Shown here piece by piece: positions 52,872 to 64,000 of a stretch of 64,000 bases of DNA. The translations under genes and the position numbers were made by a program. Within the stretch, counting starts at the first letter, position 1. Each line of letters begins with the position of its first letter. The stretch comes from Climacteris rufus (Eukaryota; Chordata; Aves; Passeriformes; Climacteridae): assembly GCA_013398175.1 (NCBI GenBank), contig VZRZ01006183.1, positions 870,139 to 934,138 on the forward strand, in the 5' to 3' direction. Under the pieces are notes generated by a model. It searched no databases and was not told the origin of the DNA. It was given only the letters and a program-made list of their open reading frames with translations.

Positions 52872-53889
52872 TTACAGTTGAATAGAGGCTTCCAAGAATT
52901 TGTTAACTCAAAGTGCAATCCAAATGTTTAACATATAGATGAGAGAAGATATTTTAGGGTCATTGCTTTGCTATTACAAGTCTTCCATTTCGTGTCATTG
53001 CTCTATTTTTCCTTCTCTCGTGTTTCTTCCATTTTCTTCACTACCAGGTGGGATTTTATGGCAGAAAATGCACCTTTCAACATCATCACAGATTCCTGTC
53101 ACAGGTATTGAAAGTAATGAAAAGAAGAGAGAGAGAGGGGAATGAAACCCAAGAATCACAAGTGATGCACCGTAGCTTTGCTCACCACCCACTGACCAAC
53201 CCCGCAGCAGTTGGCACATTCTGGCCAACTCTCCCTCATTTATATACTGAGCATGATGCTCTATGGCGTGGAATACTCCTTTGGCCAGTCCAAGTCAGTT
53301 GTCCTGGCCACGCTCTCTCCCAGCTTCTTGTGCACCTCCTCAGTGGCAGAGCATGGGAAACTGTAAAGTCCTTGACTTAGAGGAAGTGCTGCTCAGCAAC
53401 AATTACAACATCAGTGTGTTATCAGCATTATTCTCACACTAAATTCAAAACCCAGAACTGTACTAGCTACTGAGAAGGAAATCAACTCTCTCCCAGCTGA
53501 AACCAAGTCAATTCTGCTTAAGTAAAATAATTTCAAACTCAATATCTTTCCTTCAGGCAATGTTTTACTGTCATTGCTACCTAAGACAAGCACAATTAGT
53601 AAGTTTTGCAGGAAACACACCATGTACATACATGTAGGTAATTAACAATGCAAAGAAATGTGAGTGTTTAAAATAGCCATCTAACAACTTAATTATGTTT
53701 AATTATTTCAAGACATAGCTTTGTCCACAGCGAGAGAATGAGCAGCAGTAGCATAAGAATTTCTATTCTAAACATCCTTTTCCATATCTTGCATTGTCAA
53801 ACTTTCAAGGCCTGGTTCCTCCCCCTGCAGAAACTGCACTTTTAATTCTGAGCTAATGTGTCTTGTTTCCTCAATATGAATTATAAACA

Positions 53890-54035
53890 AGGTATAGTAG
53901 TCAGAGCTTCAGGAAGGCATCTAATAAACCTTGATTCTATTCCCATTTTTGGTCTTACTGAATGAGTTTGCAGTCACCTTGCCTGTTTCTCCAAGTATAA
54001 AATATTGCTGTCCTGTGCTAAGCAATTTAAGATCT
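53890..54035 (+). repeat. Possible MIR-type ancient SINE relic
   Basis: Ordered phrases tagtcagagct, ttgattctattcccattttt, gagtttgcagtcaccttgcc and gtttctccaagtataaaat follow the order of the MIR core (agtcagact, gattc-aat-ccc, gtgaccttggg, tttcctcatctgtaaaat). Divergence is large, as expected for an element this old. The call is from memory of the consensus and has not been aligned. Confidence 0.4.
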
Positions 54036-54106
54036 CCCTATTTTAAAAGTAAGCAAACAGAAAACTCCCAACTTGCCACTCCTTTAGTTTAAAAAAAAGT
54101 TAAGAT

Positions 54107-54132
54107 ACAGTTTTTGTCCTTACAAAAACTGT
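54107..54132. repeat. Perfect 11-bp inverted repeat with 4-base loop
   Basis: ACAGTTTTTGT at 54107-54117 and its exact reverse complement ACAAAAACTGT at 54122-54132 flank the loop CCTT. All eleven pairs match and the next outer pair does not. In a eukaryotic non-coding context this is a potential cruciform or a fold-back remnant, not a bacterial-type terminator. Confidence 0.9.
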
Positions 54133-54297
54133 TTACAACTCTTTTCTTTGGGTCTTTTTAATAAGTCTGGTATCTCAAAAATATGAAAACTGAACATAAG
54201 GCAGAAATTATATTACCTCCACTGGTGTTCTGGTGAAATCTATTGAAGGCTAGAAAGATTTAAAGTGCCCTGGGCCCATGCCACAAGTTTTAAATTT

Positions 54298-54313
54298 AAA
54301 AAAAAAAAAAAAT
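54298..54313 (+). repeat. Homopolymer A16
   Basis: Sixteen consecutive As following a ttttaaattt stretch. Simple sequence. Confidence 0.95.
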
Positions 54314-57300
54314 CAAAATTTGCTTCTTACTATTCTCTGTTATAAAGTATGAATGCTAAAAGTTGAGTGCTTGCAGAAAAACTCTAGACGTCTTTGGAGA
54401 CATCATATTTAGTGGACTTTGAATCAACCTTTCTATGACCAAAAGAAGCTGTGCTACTGCTCTGTCCTCAGAGCTAACCAGTAGAACTTTTAGTGGCTAT
54501 TTCTGTTCCTACCACACAGACCAATGTCATCTTTTCAAGTTTTACTTATCTTTCATACTGCATTAAACCTAGGAAATTAATGACATACAGAAGAATGTAG
54601 GGTGAATAAGAAATGCTAGACTTAAGGCAGTCCATAAAACCTCACATCCATTCTCTGGAACATTTTGCATTTCTCTCTATCCTTCTATTTATTTTCTAGC
54701 TTTCATTAGGGCTCTATCTCTGAAAGTCTGATGCTGTGAAGTGAAAGGAGTGGGATGTCTAGGAAACTACACAAACAGCTGGAGAATCTGGAGGTCAGAC
54801 CCTAGGTGACTGCAGTTTCTGGATACACATCTAGAATGGCAGTGTACTTATCCATTAACTTTAAACTTGTATAGGCTGCAGTAACTGATAGTATATTTGA
54901 GATCAGTACTAGGTAGAGTTTTATTCTGAAAGGCAAGAGAGAAGACTGCTGTACTGTATAGCTTCTCCTCTGTCACAGTAAGATGCTATACCCATAGGTG
55001 CCCATCCCCTTCTGAAAGGGCATCTCTACCTCCTCTCTTCATCCCCACAGTAACTGGAAATGTGGCATGTCAGATTCCATTAAGCAGCCTGTGAACTTGA
55101 GGGCAAAACTTTCTTTCGTTTTGGTTCTTCAAAGCCAGGAACATTTTTTGTTTAAAATAAAGTTAACCATAGAAAATAAGCCATTCCGGAAACAGCCTTG
55201 CTCCTGCTGGAATTAATGGCAATAATCCATCTACTAAAAAGTCTGTCTAGAAAAATTCACAGCTGCAAGAAAACCTGAATAAGATCAGACTTTGTTGTCT
55301 CTTTTTTTCTCATGATTTTCATTTCCTTTCTTTTCCAAAGAAACAAAAAGCAGTAAGCAGCTGGATGGACAGATAGGCACCTGCTTGAAGTCAAACTTAC
55401 TTAACTAGATTAAGTGGTAATCTTTTAAGTGTATTGCTAAACATACCACAATAAGATTTGAAAAGGCTCTGAAGTGCAAAAAGCTGATGAGATGTGGTAA
55501 CAGCACACCTCAAAATGTTTCTAGGTGAGCTTAAGACTTAAAAATGTTACTTTCATCTTACTGGAGAATGCATGAAATCTCAAAAGCTTTAAAGCTTTCT
55601 TCTAACTAAATGTTTTCTCTTTTCTTTAAACTGAAGGTTTTTAATACTAATTTTTTTTTTATGTGAATGAAGAAATTACTGATTCATCAAAGCAAATAGG
55701 GGTAAAAAAAATCTCTAATCTGCATGATTTTAAAGAAAACACTTCAGAATGAATCTTTCATGAATTTCCAGAACAAAACATTTGCATTTCACTTGTTATA
55801 TTTCTCTTAACTTTGTTTATTGATAGCTTTTCCTCGGCATGGAACTCAGCTAAAGGAGATTAAAAGTCTTCCTTAAAATAATTATATCACTTTTAAAACA
55901 TAATTTCTCTCTTTTTGTGGGCATTTCTATTTTCTGCCTGCCTTTGTCAACATCTCAACAGGGATCGATGTGTACACAAGTTCAAAATACTTGCCAATAT
56001 GAATTAGAAAAGTGACATGAACATCACTGATGTTTAGATGTCAAGGCTGCTTCTGACATTTCAGTAGAAAAAAATGAATTATAATTTCAGTCAAGCAGCC
56101 TCACTCTAATACAAAAGAGTCAAATTTAGAGATGAGGCTACTTTGATCTTTGCTGCTATGCCATCCATAATGTTTATAGTGTTATTTTTCATTCAGCTCC
56201 ATAACTCAGTCAGACTCCACTCCATTCCTGGACCTTAAGGACACCTACTTTCTGTTTTGTCTAGGAGACTGTAGGTGGCCTTAGTGTATAGGCTGATGAT
56301 CTGAAAGAAAAAATGAGCTATACTCACCTAGTATTACCTAGAATAATTCCTGATTTTATTCCTGAAGGCATGCCTTAAGAAATATACATTTTAGAAAATC
56401 TTGAAAAGTAAAGGATTTTTGGAGTTACCACGATTCCTTTATTGCCTTGCAGAGAGCAGAAGGAAATATTTTAGCCCCCTTGTATTTGTCTTTATAGTGA
56501 ATAATCCACTCTCCCCATATTTTAATACATAAAAACTTCTTAGAGACAACACCAGTGATTTCTTACATTATTTGTTGGTTTACCTGGTGTTCTGAGGAAT
56601 GAGACATGAACTCTTGCAAGTATTACAGCCATGTTTCTGTTCCTACCCTATTTTTCACCTCTTTGTGGCAACCTCCAACCCAGGCAAGCCTACTGAGTCA
56701 CAGCACTCAGCACAAATTCCAGCCCTCCAGCCAAAAGCCATTTTCCTTGACAGTCTGAGCTGAAACACCACCATGAGCTGGATACTCTCCCTCCTACTGC
56801 CTGAACTATGGAAATCTAGACATTGCTGAAGATGTCCACTTCTTAAACTCATAAAAACTCATCAGTTCATTAATGTCCTAAGTCTCATAGTTACCTATTT
56901 GCACTGAATGTGCCACTTTTTTTTCCTTCCATTCTTTACCCTTTTCTTTTGTTTAGCACAGTGAATGACCTCAAAGTCTTAGCAGTCTAATGAAAGTGAT
57001 GTCCAGAGTGGACAAAAGATAAAATTATCCCTTTTATTATCCAAGTCATTATCTGAATAATTATGTTAATGTTCCAGGAATGCTGCCCTTATTGCTGTTG
57101 TAAATCAGAAAAAAGTGGGAGATACAGAGCATACCCTGAGGCATTTTTACACCATGCTCCTCTCAAAAAAAAAAGTTATTGTGAAGTAGTGTCCACAAGC
57201 TTCAAGCCCAGAACACATCCCAGATCCCTCTCTTTGGTGGAATTATTTGCCTTTAAAATTGTAAATCTGTTCATTATTTCAAGATACAGACTATTACAGA

Positions 57301-58656
57301 GACAGTCTTAAGGATGTGAAGTTCTGCCAGCAACCTATAGAGGACTTAATTTTTTTAGTAAATTAGCACCAAAAAACCCTAACATTCCTACTGAAGTAAG
57401 AAATAACTTATGAGAAATGCAGTATATCTGGTCATATAGACATAGGTCTGATTTCACCACAATTTATGCTACAGGAATATATTCCCACTTAGCTTTAAAT
57501 TTCATTTTTGTAGCATTCAAGTCGTTACACAAGCTCCATCAAGACTTCTTACTGTTCAAAAAAAGGAAGCAGAAAAAATTTCACATTTTGTGTTACGAAT
57601 GTGATGAAATTCTCTACATTTTGTCATACCAACTCCAGTGTGACACAACCAAGTGTCTGAAGGAAAAATCAGAATGAATACTGTATTAAGTAGTTCGGCT
57701 TGCTGAAGCCTCTAGAATAATTCCATACAGATTTCTGGGGTGTGATGATTGTAGGCATTGAAGCCTAGCACAGAACAAGCAAGAGGGTCTTTAGAAATCA
57801 AATCGTTGGAAGCTAGGTTTTTTTACTAGGAAATGTGGGGGTTAGCTCTTGCCTCAACACTGTCTGGATGTGAAACCTTAGGGCAAGACTTATGCAGAGT
57901 TTTGTGTGTTTGGGTGCAGAAGCTGAATCCAGAACTCCGGCTTGTGCCACAAAACAAGAATGGTGCCCCAAGTGGAGCCTAGATACACAGATACACTGAG
58001 CAGGCAACAACCCTACCCAGTGAGGTGGGAGGGCTGATTCTAACAGCAATAAAACTAAATCTTCTCAGTCAGTGGTGGGAATTGACCCTAGATTGTCTAA
58101 ACTCCAGACAACGAGTGTGTTTATTAAACTTATTTTTGTTAAGAAATAGGTGATGCTACAGTCTGTTGAAATGCCTTCTACAAAAGGGCCTACGATTTTA
58201 ATCATTTCAGAAATAACAAGTTAAAAATTAAGAAGCTGTGCCAATGAACCAGCAGGTCACAAAGATTTTGATCCTGTTTACTTAACTTTCACTTAATACT
58301 TCCTTTTGGCATCAAAATGCTATTCCATACTAGGTCTTTAACTTCCCTACATACTTCCATCTGTAAATTGTGTAAAAATGTCTCAAGTGAAAGTTCAGAG
58401 GTTATATTCATGTTTGAAAAGTACTGCAAGACCCTCTGCCTGATATGAACACCCCAGGATTTGGGAATGCAAGATTTGGAATGTAAGATTTCGTTCTTTA
58501 AGGGTAATTCACATTCCAGCCTCAGGGAAATGCGTGATAAAATTCGCATGGATTTTGTGTTGTTATTTGTCCAGAATCGTGAAGTAAGCTATTAATTTAC
58601 ATATGCTGTTGATAAAACCTAAGCCATTTTCATAAGTTTCAGAAACACTCTTTTGG

Positions 58657-58702
58657 AATATAGACTAAAGCATATCTCCAATATAGACTGAAGCATATCT
58701 TC
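58657..58702 (+). repeat. 23-bp tandem duplication
   Basis: Two adjacent 23-base copies (beginning aatatagact and ending in catatct) differ at only two positions. This suggests a local duplication of moderate age. Confidence 0.9.
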
Positions 58703-59382
58703 AAGTGCCTGTTGTCTGAATCAATAAAATCTTAACTTGGGAAAGGAATTGTGTGCTGCCTGCATACCATTTGGAAGCCTTCATTTGGAAAGAACTGTCA
58801 TTTTACTCTGTCCTGAAAGCATTGTCAGGATAAAATATCTGAAATATACCACTCCTTTAACCAGGCCAAAGCAGTGCCCCTTCTTATCTAGGAATGTGTT
58901 ATGGTTATGTCTAATAAACCAATTCAATAAGCACAGGATAAATTTAGTTTGTCTGTTTAATAGAGTTATGGTTCTTTGCATGTTTAAGTAACAGTAGATC
59001 TATGTAGATATAATTGAGAGGAAACCTCTATTTCAGACAGGATGTGGAGAAAAGGGGATTTATATCTAAGTATGAACATACAGTAAAATATCGCAGTGGA
59101 CATTCGGGAAAGATGCCTGTTTACAGATATGTCAATGCAATATGATTGAAATCACGAAAATCTTGGGGTAGTTTGAACTGGCATGGGAGGCATTAGTTTA
59201 AACAGATGTTTTCCTTAAACTGGAAAGCATAATATGAGCAGTTGTCTTTTATCAGACGGAGAGAAAGCAAATGGATTCTGCTCTAATTCACTCCTTTGTA
59301 TTTGTTTTAATAAGGTATTACTAAAATATAACCTACATAATGTGCATCATTAGAAAAAGGGCATTATTTTACAGTTGCCTGG

Positions 59383-59410
59383 GTTGTTTGATTTGGAAGG
59401 GACTCAAAGA
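59383..59410 (-). mobile_element. Possible tiny CR1 3'-end relic
   Basis: The plus-strand words gttgtttgatttggaaggga and ctcaaaga resemble the CR1 3'-terminal phrase (gtttgggttggaagggacctcaaaga). Sequence on both sides does not continue the match, so this could be a very small truncated copy or chance. Confidence 0.25.
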
Positions 59411-60959
59411 TTCTGTGAACTGCACTTATCCTGTAAGGTTGTGGTTTAGACACTACCAAGCACGGATGAACCACAATTGATTTGACTGAGCTTTGGTTTT
59501 TGCATTATGTGTAGAAACCATACTTGTTTGACCCTGAAGTCCCACAGTATTTATTTATACAATGGTAAAACAGGGCTTTGAGATCAAATAACAGAGTTCT
59601 TTCTACCCCAGCAAATGCACAGTCTAGGCTGAGTATGACATCACATTCCTGAGTCTCACTGCTGACTTAATTTCACAACATAGTTTTAGTGAAGAATGCC
59701 CTCATTCTGAAAAGGTTTCACTTCTAGGTTCATAAACATATGCTTCCCTAGAATTAAGAATACAGCAAATATTTTAATATTGGGGTTTAACTGTTATTTC
59801 TTAAGAATTTTTGAGAGAAAATGTTAATTTAACTCTTCAGTAAGTTAGAAAATCTCACAGAGCAGGTGTAAGGGCCCAGGCCTGTACCACACAAAAAAAA
59901 GAGAGAAAGGTAGTATAAGAATGAATTCTCTCATGCTGCCTGGGGTGGTCTCTGCCTCTTTCTGGGCAATTAAACAATTTTCACAGTTTCTGTGTCAGAG
60001 TCAGAGTTATGGCTATTGAGTTGGGGATGTGTGTGTGTGGCATGGTGAGTGAAAATTGAGTTGTGGAATGTGAGCAACCATAACTGGTCAAGTACAGGCC
60101 TGTTTATTACTGGTTGTTGTTCATTTATTTCAACATGAGGTTTCTGGTGTACAGATGACATTAGTAATCATCATTAAATAAGGAAGCTTTAAAAACTGGC
60201 AGTCTATTTACAGACACTTTGGGAGAGGAAAGAAACTATCTATCATATACAAAAATGCAGTGTTTTTTACAAAACCCGTGTGATACTTCCTACATTTTGT
60301 AACTGGATAGTGTATATCCAGGTAGTGTTAGGAGTTCTGTAAGGAGTAGCCTAGGTAATTTAGGAAGCTTTCAGGTTTGCATTTTTTAAACTTTTGTCCT
60401 GGAGCCAGAGGGTAGTTACTTGCATTTTAAAGTGAAAGCTCTCTCATATTGAGATAGTGCTCTAAAAAAGAGAGATGTTGTAAGAAAAATTTGAGGAAGC
60501 TGGCCACCTTTACCTGATACAATTTCTTAAAATTGCCTATTTCTAACTTGATAATGGCATTGTCTAGTCATAAGAGATCCATGCTACATTGTCTAGAAGG
60601 CCTGATAATGCTCACAGTTACTTCCATGAGAAAGTATTCTGAAGACTGCACTGAAGCCTGCTCACAGAATTTATTCACACTTTGTTTCTACTGAAGATTA
60701 CATGAGAAACTTAAAATTGAACCCTGTTAAATTGAGATGTATGGTCTGTGTGTTAATCTAAACAAATAGAAACATTTTCAGTTTTAACTCATAGCTGGAC
60801 CAGATTAAAAAAAATTACTAATGCTAAAAGGAATAGAATCTTTCACCTACCATGTCTGCATTACTGCTGGTAAGCAAAATATTTCCTCAGTGAATTGGTG
60901 AAAATATTTTTAAGCCCACTTTTCTCAAGTATTAAAGCAATAGATTCAGTCTTCAGAGC

Positions 60960-61650
60960 ATAAAATTATTAGTGTTGTTGCAGTAGCTGTTCTCCACTCT
61001 TACTATTAATTAGTCTAATTAGTGGTTAGCAGTTCACATTGGCCTTCAATCAGTTTCAAATGTCTCTTTAGACAGATGTCAGTACACTCAGATCTTGTCA
61101 TGGCCCAGAAGGTGACTTGGCTGTGAGATAGGGGCTGAAACATAATGCTGTTGGATTTGCCACCGAGCTGGAACAGCCACTGTCAGTAAACAGAGCTCAC
61201 GTTTGCCATCCACTAATTCCAGCCTCTTCTGTCAGAAGCCAACACACAATTTCTTGGTCATTGATACCCTCTAACCTCTTATTATCTCCTCATCTCACCA
61301 GCTAGGTGGTCGAGGGTGTGCTTCCCCTCAGGGGAAATGTACCTGTTAAGCAGTATTTCTTTTGGCTCTGGTTCTAAGCCATAGGCAGAGGGATTAGAGA
61401 TTCAGCTTTTAATTGTGCTTGTCTTTTTCTCTTGCAAGTGGCAATCATTCCATAACACTTCATGTGATATGAAATTGAAAGTTGGATTAAAGCATATTTT
61501 TGGTTTCTGACCAACATTTCTGGTCAGAAAGGCACCTTGCTTAAGCCAGTGAGTGTACTTATCAGCCAGTGCAGGCTTTGGCAGCTGTGTAGTGTAGGCA
61601 AATATTGAGTAATTTCAAAGCAATCCAGGCTTCACCTTCTAGAGAATAAC
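60960..61650. promoter_or_regulatory. Candidate conserved regulatory block with paired TAATTAG sites
   Basis: About 690 bases of complex, non-repetitive sequence. Near its start are two identical homeodomain-type sites (TAATTAG at 61007 and 61016, starts 9 bases apart). The block is less AT-rich in its middle (about 61.12-61.35 kb), has no homopolymer runs and has no recognisable coding frame. A cttgcaag acceptor-like signal near 61438 and an acg|GTAAGA donor-like signal at 61650 also occur. It has the texture of a developmental enhancer or conserved non-coding element, but this is not proof. Confidence 0.25.
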
Positions 61651-61719
61651 GGTAAGACTTGTTTTGTGTTTTTGTAGACAACACAAAGAATTATTTAGCA
61701 TTGTTCATTTATTCATCAG

Positions 61720-62110
61720 CTTCAAATCTTTAAAGTTTTGACAGATTAATAACTTCCTTCAGGAGTTTTAAATAAACATGATGTATTAACAAACAGACCA
61801 AGAGCCTACTTAAATTGTACAAACATATAAAGCAGGCTGCCTTGTCTAATGAAAACCTGATAAGAAAAATATCTTTAAAAAAAAACCTGTGTCTCAATTT
61901 CCGAGGAAATAATTTATCTTTATATATCCTCAGGAATAACAGATGAATGGAGTCAATCAGAGTTTAAATAAACCCCAATTATTCTCTGCCTGATAATTCA
62001 ATTTTATCGACACTGTATATATTTACTTATAGCTTCAATTATTAAATATTATAAATATAGCATGTTTTGACAAACTAGGATTTGGTTTGTCCTTTTTTAA
62101 TTTCAGCATA
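61720..62110. promoter_or_regulatory. AT-rich candidate conserved block
   Basis: An AT-rich but non-repetitive stretch with many A/T homeobox-, MEF2- and forkhead-like words (taaataaac, attaacaaac, gataattcaatttta, attattaaat). AT-rich conserved enhancers can look like this, but so can ordinary AT-rich DNA. Confidence 0.13.
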
Positions 62111-62754
62111 ACTTCTGTAGATTAATATAATAAGGAGGAAATATTCCATGCAGAAAGGCTTGGAATTATAGCTTCAGTAAACCTTATTAGTATTGCAGCT
62201 TTGCTAGAGTCTCAGCATCCGAGGTTGTATATTTATATAAGTTTAATTGGTGTTTAAGAACAAGCTGGATTCATCCAGCCTTAGTCACTTAGCACAATTC
62301 ATATGCAAAACTGGTGTAGGTTTTGGGCCAGATGACCCAATTCTCCACAGCAAAGATTGCTGTTTAGAACAGTTTACTGTGGTGATAGAGTTGATGATTT
62401 TCAACTCTGATTTTCCAGAGGCAGAAACAGTGCAAAGATCCACTTGCACGTGTTTCCCTATTGACAGGGTACCAGGCAAAACATCACCGTTGAACTACAG
62501 TAGTAAATCTTTCAAATTTGTGCTTTGCACATGTAGGCTACAGCTAGTAAGTGGCTTAGCATTTCTCAAGGGAGAATGAGCAGTTAACTCTCATTCACGC
62601 CTTCATCATAAAACTTCTGAAACAGCTCTGTGGCTCCATAGGAGGGGAAGTCAAGCAAGGGGCCAGCAAGGCTGACCTGGTAGAGCTCCTTGATGTGTTT
62701 TGCAGGTAATCCCAGAGTGCCACCTCATCCTCTCTCCCAGTTCCAGCCACTCAC

Positions 62755-62824
62755 CTTCAGCAACCTCTGAGCTCAGGCCTTCAATGCATCTAGCTCGGGT
62801 TTTATTGGCAGTGCTCTGTTTGCA
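62755..62824 (-). other. Exon-like segment with strong donor (weak candidate)
   Basis: On the minus strand a consensus donor AAG|GTGAGT ends the segment, and a tatgatcag sequence gives an acceptor AG, bounding 70 bases that are open in one frame (beginning CKQSTANKTR and ending SSEVAE, leaving phase 1). The pyrimidine tract before the acceptor is weak and interrupted by purines. The peptide is not recognised. It could be a non-coding RNA exon or chance. Confidence 0.12.
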
Positions 62825-63204
62825 CTGATCATATAATATAAAACAGTGGCATAGATTTATAAACATCTTGTAAGGAAAATTATTAGATTTTTGAAATGCC
62901 TTAACAGGTTTAAGAGGTGTGTTGCATAGGAGCAGAAACAGAAGGTACAAACTAAAGAAACAAATAATAGCCAACAAAACCAATTTTGAACCAAGTGCCA
63001 GTAAATATACAGACCAGCTTGTACAAGTAGAAAAGTACAAATGATTCAAGGGGATCCCAAGGGTCAGACAGCAGAATGAAATGTCTTTTCCTTTTATTTG
63101 TCAGAACTGTTTATCACTTTAATAAAATAAATATTTCTGTACTTCATGAATAAGTCTACAAGAAAAATGACAGGTACTTGTTCATGGTAGATAATGCATT
63201 TTGT

Positions 63205-63213
63205 CCCCCCCCC
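63205..63213 (+). repeat. Homopolymer C9
   Basis: Nine consecutive Cs in an otherwise AT-rich area. It is the longest C run noticed in the window. Confidence 0.95.
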
Positions 63214-63278
63214 AAGAACTAATACTTTATATAAAGATATACATCCCTAACACTGAATTCCTTTTGAAAATTAGATGA

Positions 63279-63298
63279 TTTTTTCTTTTTTTTTTTTT
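63279..63298 (+). repeat. T-rich homopolymer run
   Basis: Six Ts, one C and thirteen Ts. Simple sequence. Confidence 0.95.
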
Positions 63299-64000
63299 AA
63301 TATAAAAGTTTCTTCTCTTCCATACCTACTGTCATAAATCACTGAAAATAAATCTTCATTTAGAGGTGACCTTTTGTATTTTGAAAGCTTTGTCATAGAA
63401 ATATTGGAATGCTGTACTTTTAAAAGATATTTTTCAGGCAAACAATAAAACTCCATGCAATTCATTTTATGCTGAATTTGTAGTCCTGCTGTTTAAACAG
63501 TCACACTATGCTTACCTCAATATTATGGAAGGAACATGAAGGAAGTGAACATTTTATTCTTCAAAATTATTGCATTAAAACTACAGAAGATACAGAAATA
63601 GTACATATGGGGCTTGAGGTAAAGGCCTAAATAGATTGTAGTTTTGTTGCCAGCATTAATTTGAATTATGTTTGGTTTAAGTGTAACAGCTGTGAATTTT
63701 TTTCTATAGGCAAAACAGCCTGCTTTTATTTTCATTCAGTCTGTTTCACAGAGATGCCTAATTTCTTTTGAAAAAATAAATAGCAAATTATGGCCACTGA
63801 AGGATTTTTAATTACTTAAATCCTCCTTACAATGGAAAGTCTTCAACAATGATTTCTTCCTTTTTTAAAAAACTGTACCTGTTATCACTCAACATACAAC
63901 TAAAACCATTGTGGGTTTTTTTGTTTATATATTTCATTTTTAAGCTGACTACATCATTTCTGGGGAGAATTTGCTGATATATAGGAATATCAGTTTGTTT

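Larger units (their letters stand above)
51425..60950. other. Non-coding DNA, no gene seen
   Basis: No recognisable gene; open stretches reach 110 codons at most (53048-53380), without domains. The region contains a 13-base duplication at 52846, a perfect hairpin at 54107, a possible MIR relic near 53.95 kb, an A16 run at 54298, a 23-base duplication at 58657, a possible short CR1 end at 59383 and a GT run at 60029. The segment about 57.84-58.03 kb is less AT-rich and unexplained. Confidence 0.65.
62110..64000. other. Non-coding DNA, no gene seen
   Basis: Contains open stretches of 110 codons (62247-62579 plus) and 132 codons (62651-63049 minus) with no recognisable domain. A less AT-rich patch lies at 62.64-62.80 kb. 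Simple sequence near the end is a C9 run at 63205 and a T-rich run at 63279-63298. A gggccagatgaccc phrase near 62326 faintly resembles the start of an old amniote repeat. Confidence 0.6.

Noticed and set aside
54107..54132. Rho-independent terminator
   Set aside because: The stem is A/T-rich, no transcription unit precedes it, and the genome is eukaryotic.
62651..63049. 132-codon open frame on the minus strand with a hydrophobic stretch
   Set aside because: The hydrophobic part comes from A/T-rich codons. No homologue is recognised and the length is compatible with chance. Only a small splice-bounded part is kept as a weak candidate.
1..64000. tRNA, rRNA, known microRNA or CRISPR array
   Set aside because: No tRNA A/B-box cloverleaf, rRNA segment, recognised microRNA seed-hairpin or regularly spaced direct-repeat array was seen on reading through.

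Overview
This window looks like vertebrate, most probably avian (or at least sauropsid), nuclear DNA with no recognisable protein-coding gene. The organism call rests on composition and repeats. The DNA is AT-rich and CpG-poor, with long homopolymer and short microsatellite runs. The only confidently identified transposable elements are two 5'-truncated CR1 LINE copies, both with the LINE sense strand on the minus strand. I saw no Alu, B1 or L1 of mammalian type and no bacterial gene organisation. CR1 as the dominant, sparse repeat is typical of birds. A few very old repeat relics, including a palindromic core around 28.05 kb, also fit an amniote genome.

Layout: 1-13.98 kb is non-coding, with polypyrimidine runs, a G-quadruplex-forming stretch in a small GC-rich island near 11.7 kb, and a GGGGAT hexamer repeat near 8.85 kb. 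13.98-14.47 kb is the best CR1 copy. It keeps a decayed C-terminal piece of the reverse-transcriptase ORF and has an internal deletion, and an A-rich tract follows it. A splice-bounded open stretch at 14.85-14.96 kb is a weak exon candidate. 15-28 kb is non-coding with simple repeats. 28.0-28.3 kb carries relics of an ancient repeat. 28.3-40.7 kb is non-coding, with a complex block near 37 kb. A second short CR1 lies at 40.72-40.91 kb. 41-64 kb is non-coding, with candidate conserved or regulatory blocks near 42.4, 43.8, 61.0-61.6 and 61.9 kb, a C-over-G skewed block at 51.3 kb and a perfect 11-bp hairpin at 54.1 kb.

No reading frame longer than about 137 codons occurs. In 64 kb of AT-rich DNA read in six frames, a few frames of that length are expected by chance, and none resembles a protein family I know apart from the CR1 fragment. 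The window is therefore either a gene desert or the inside of a very large intron; the sequence alone does not decide which. I found no convincing previously undescribed system. The most useful follow-ups are multi-species conservation over the candidate regulatory blocks and RNA-seq over the two exon-like segments.
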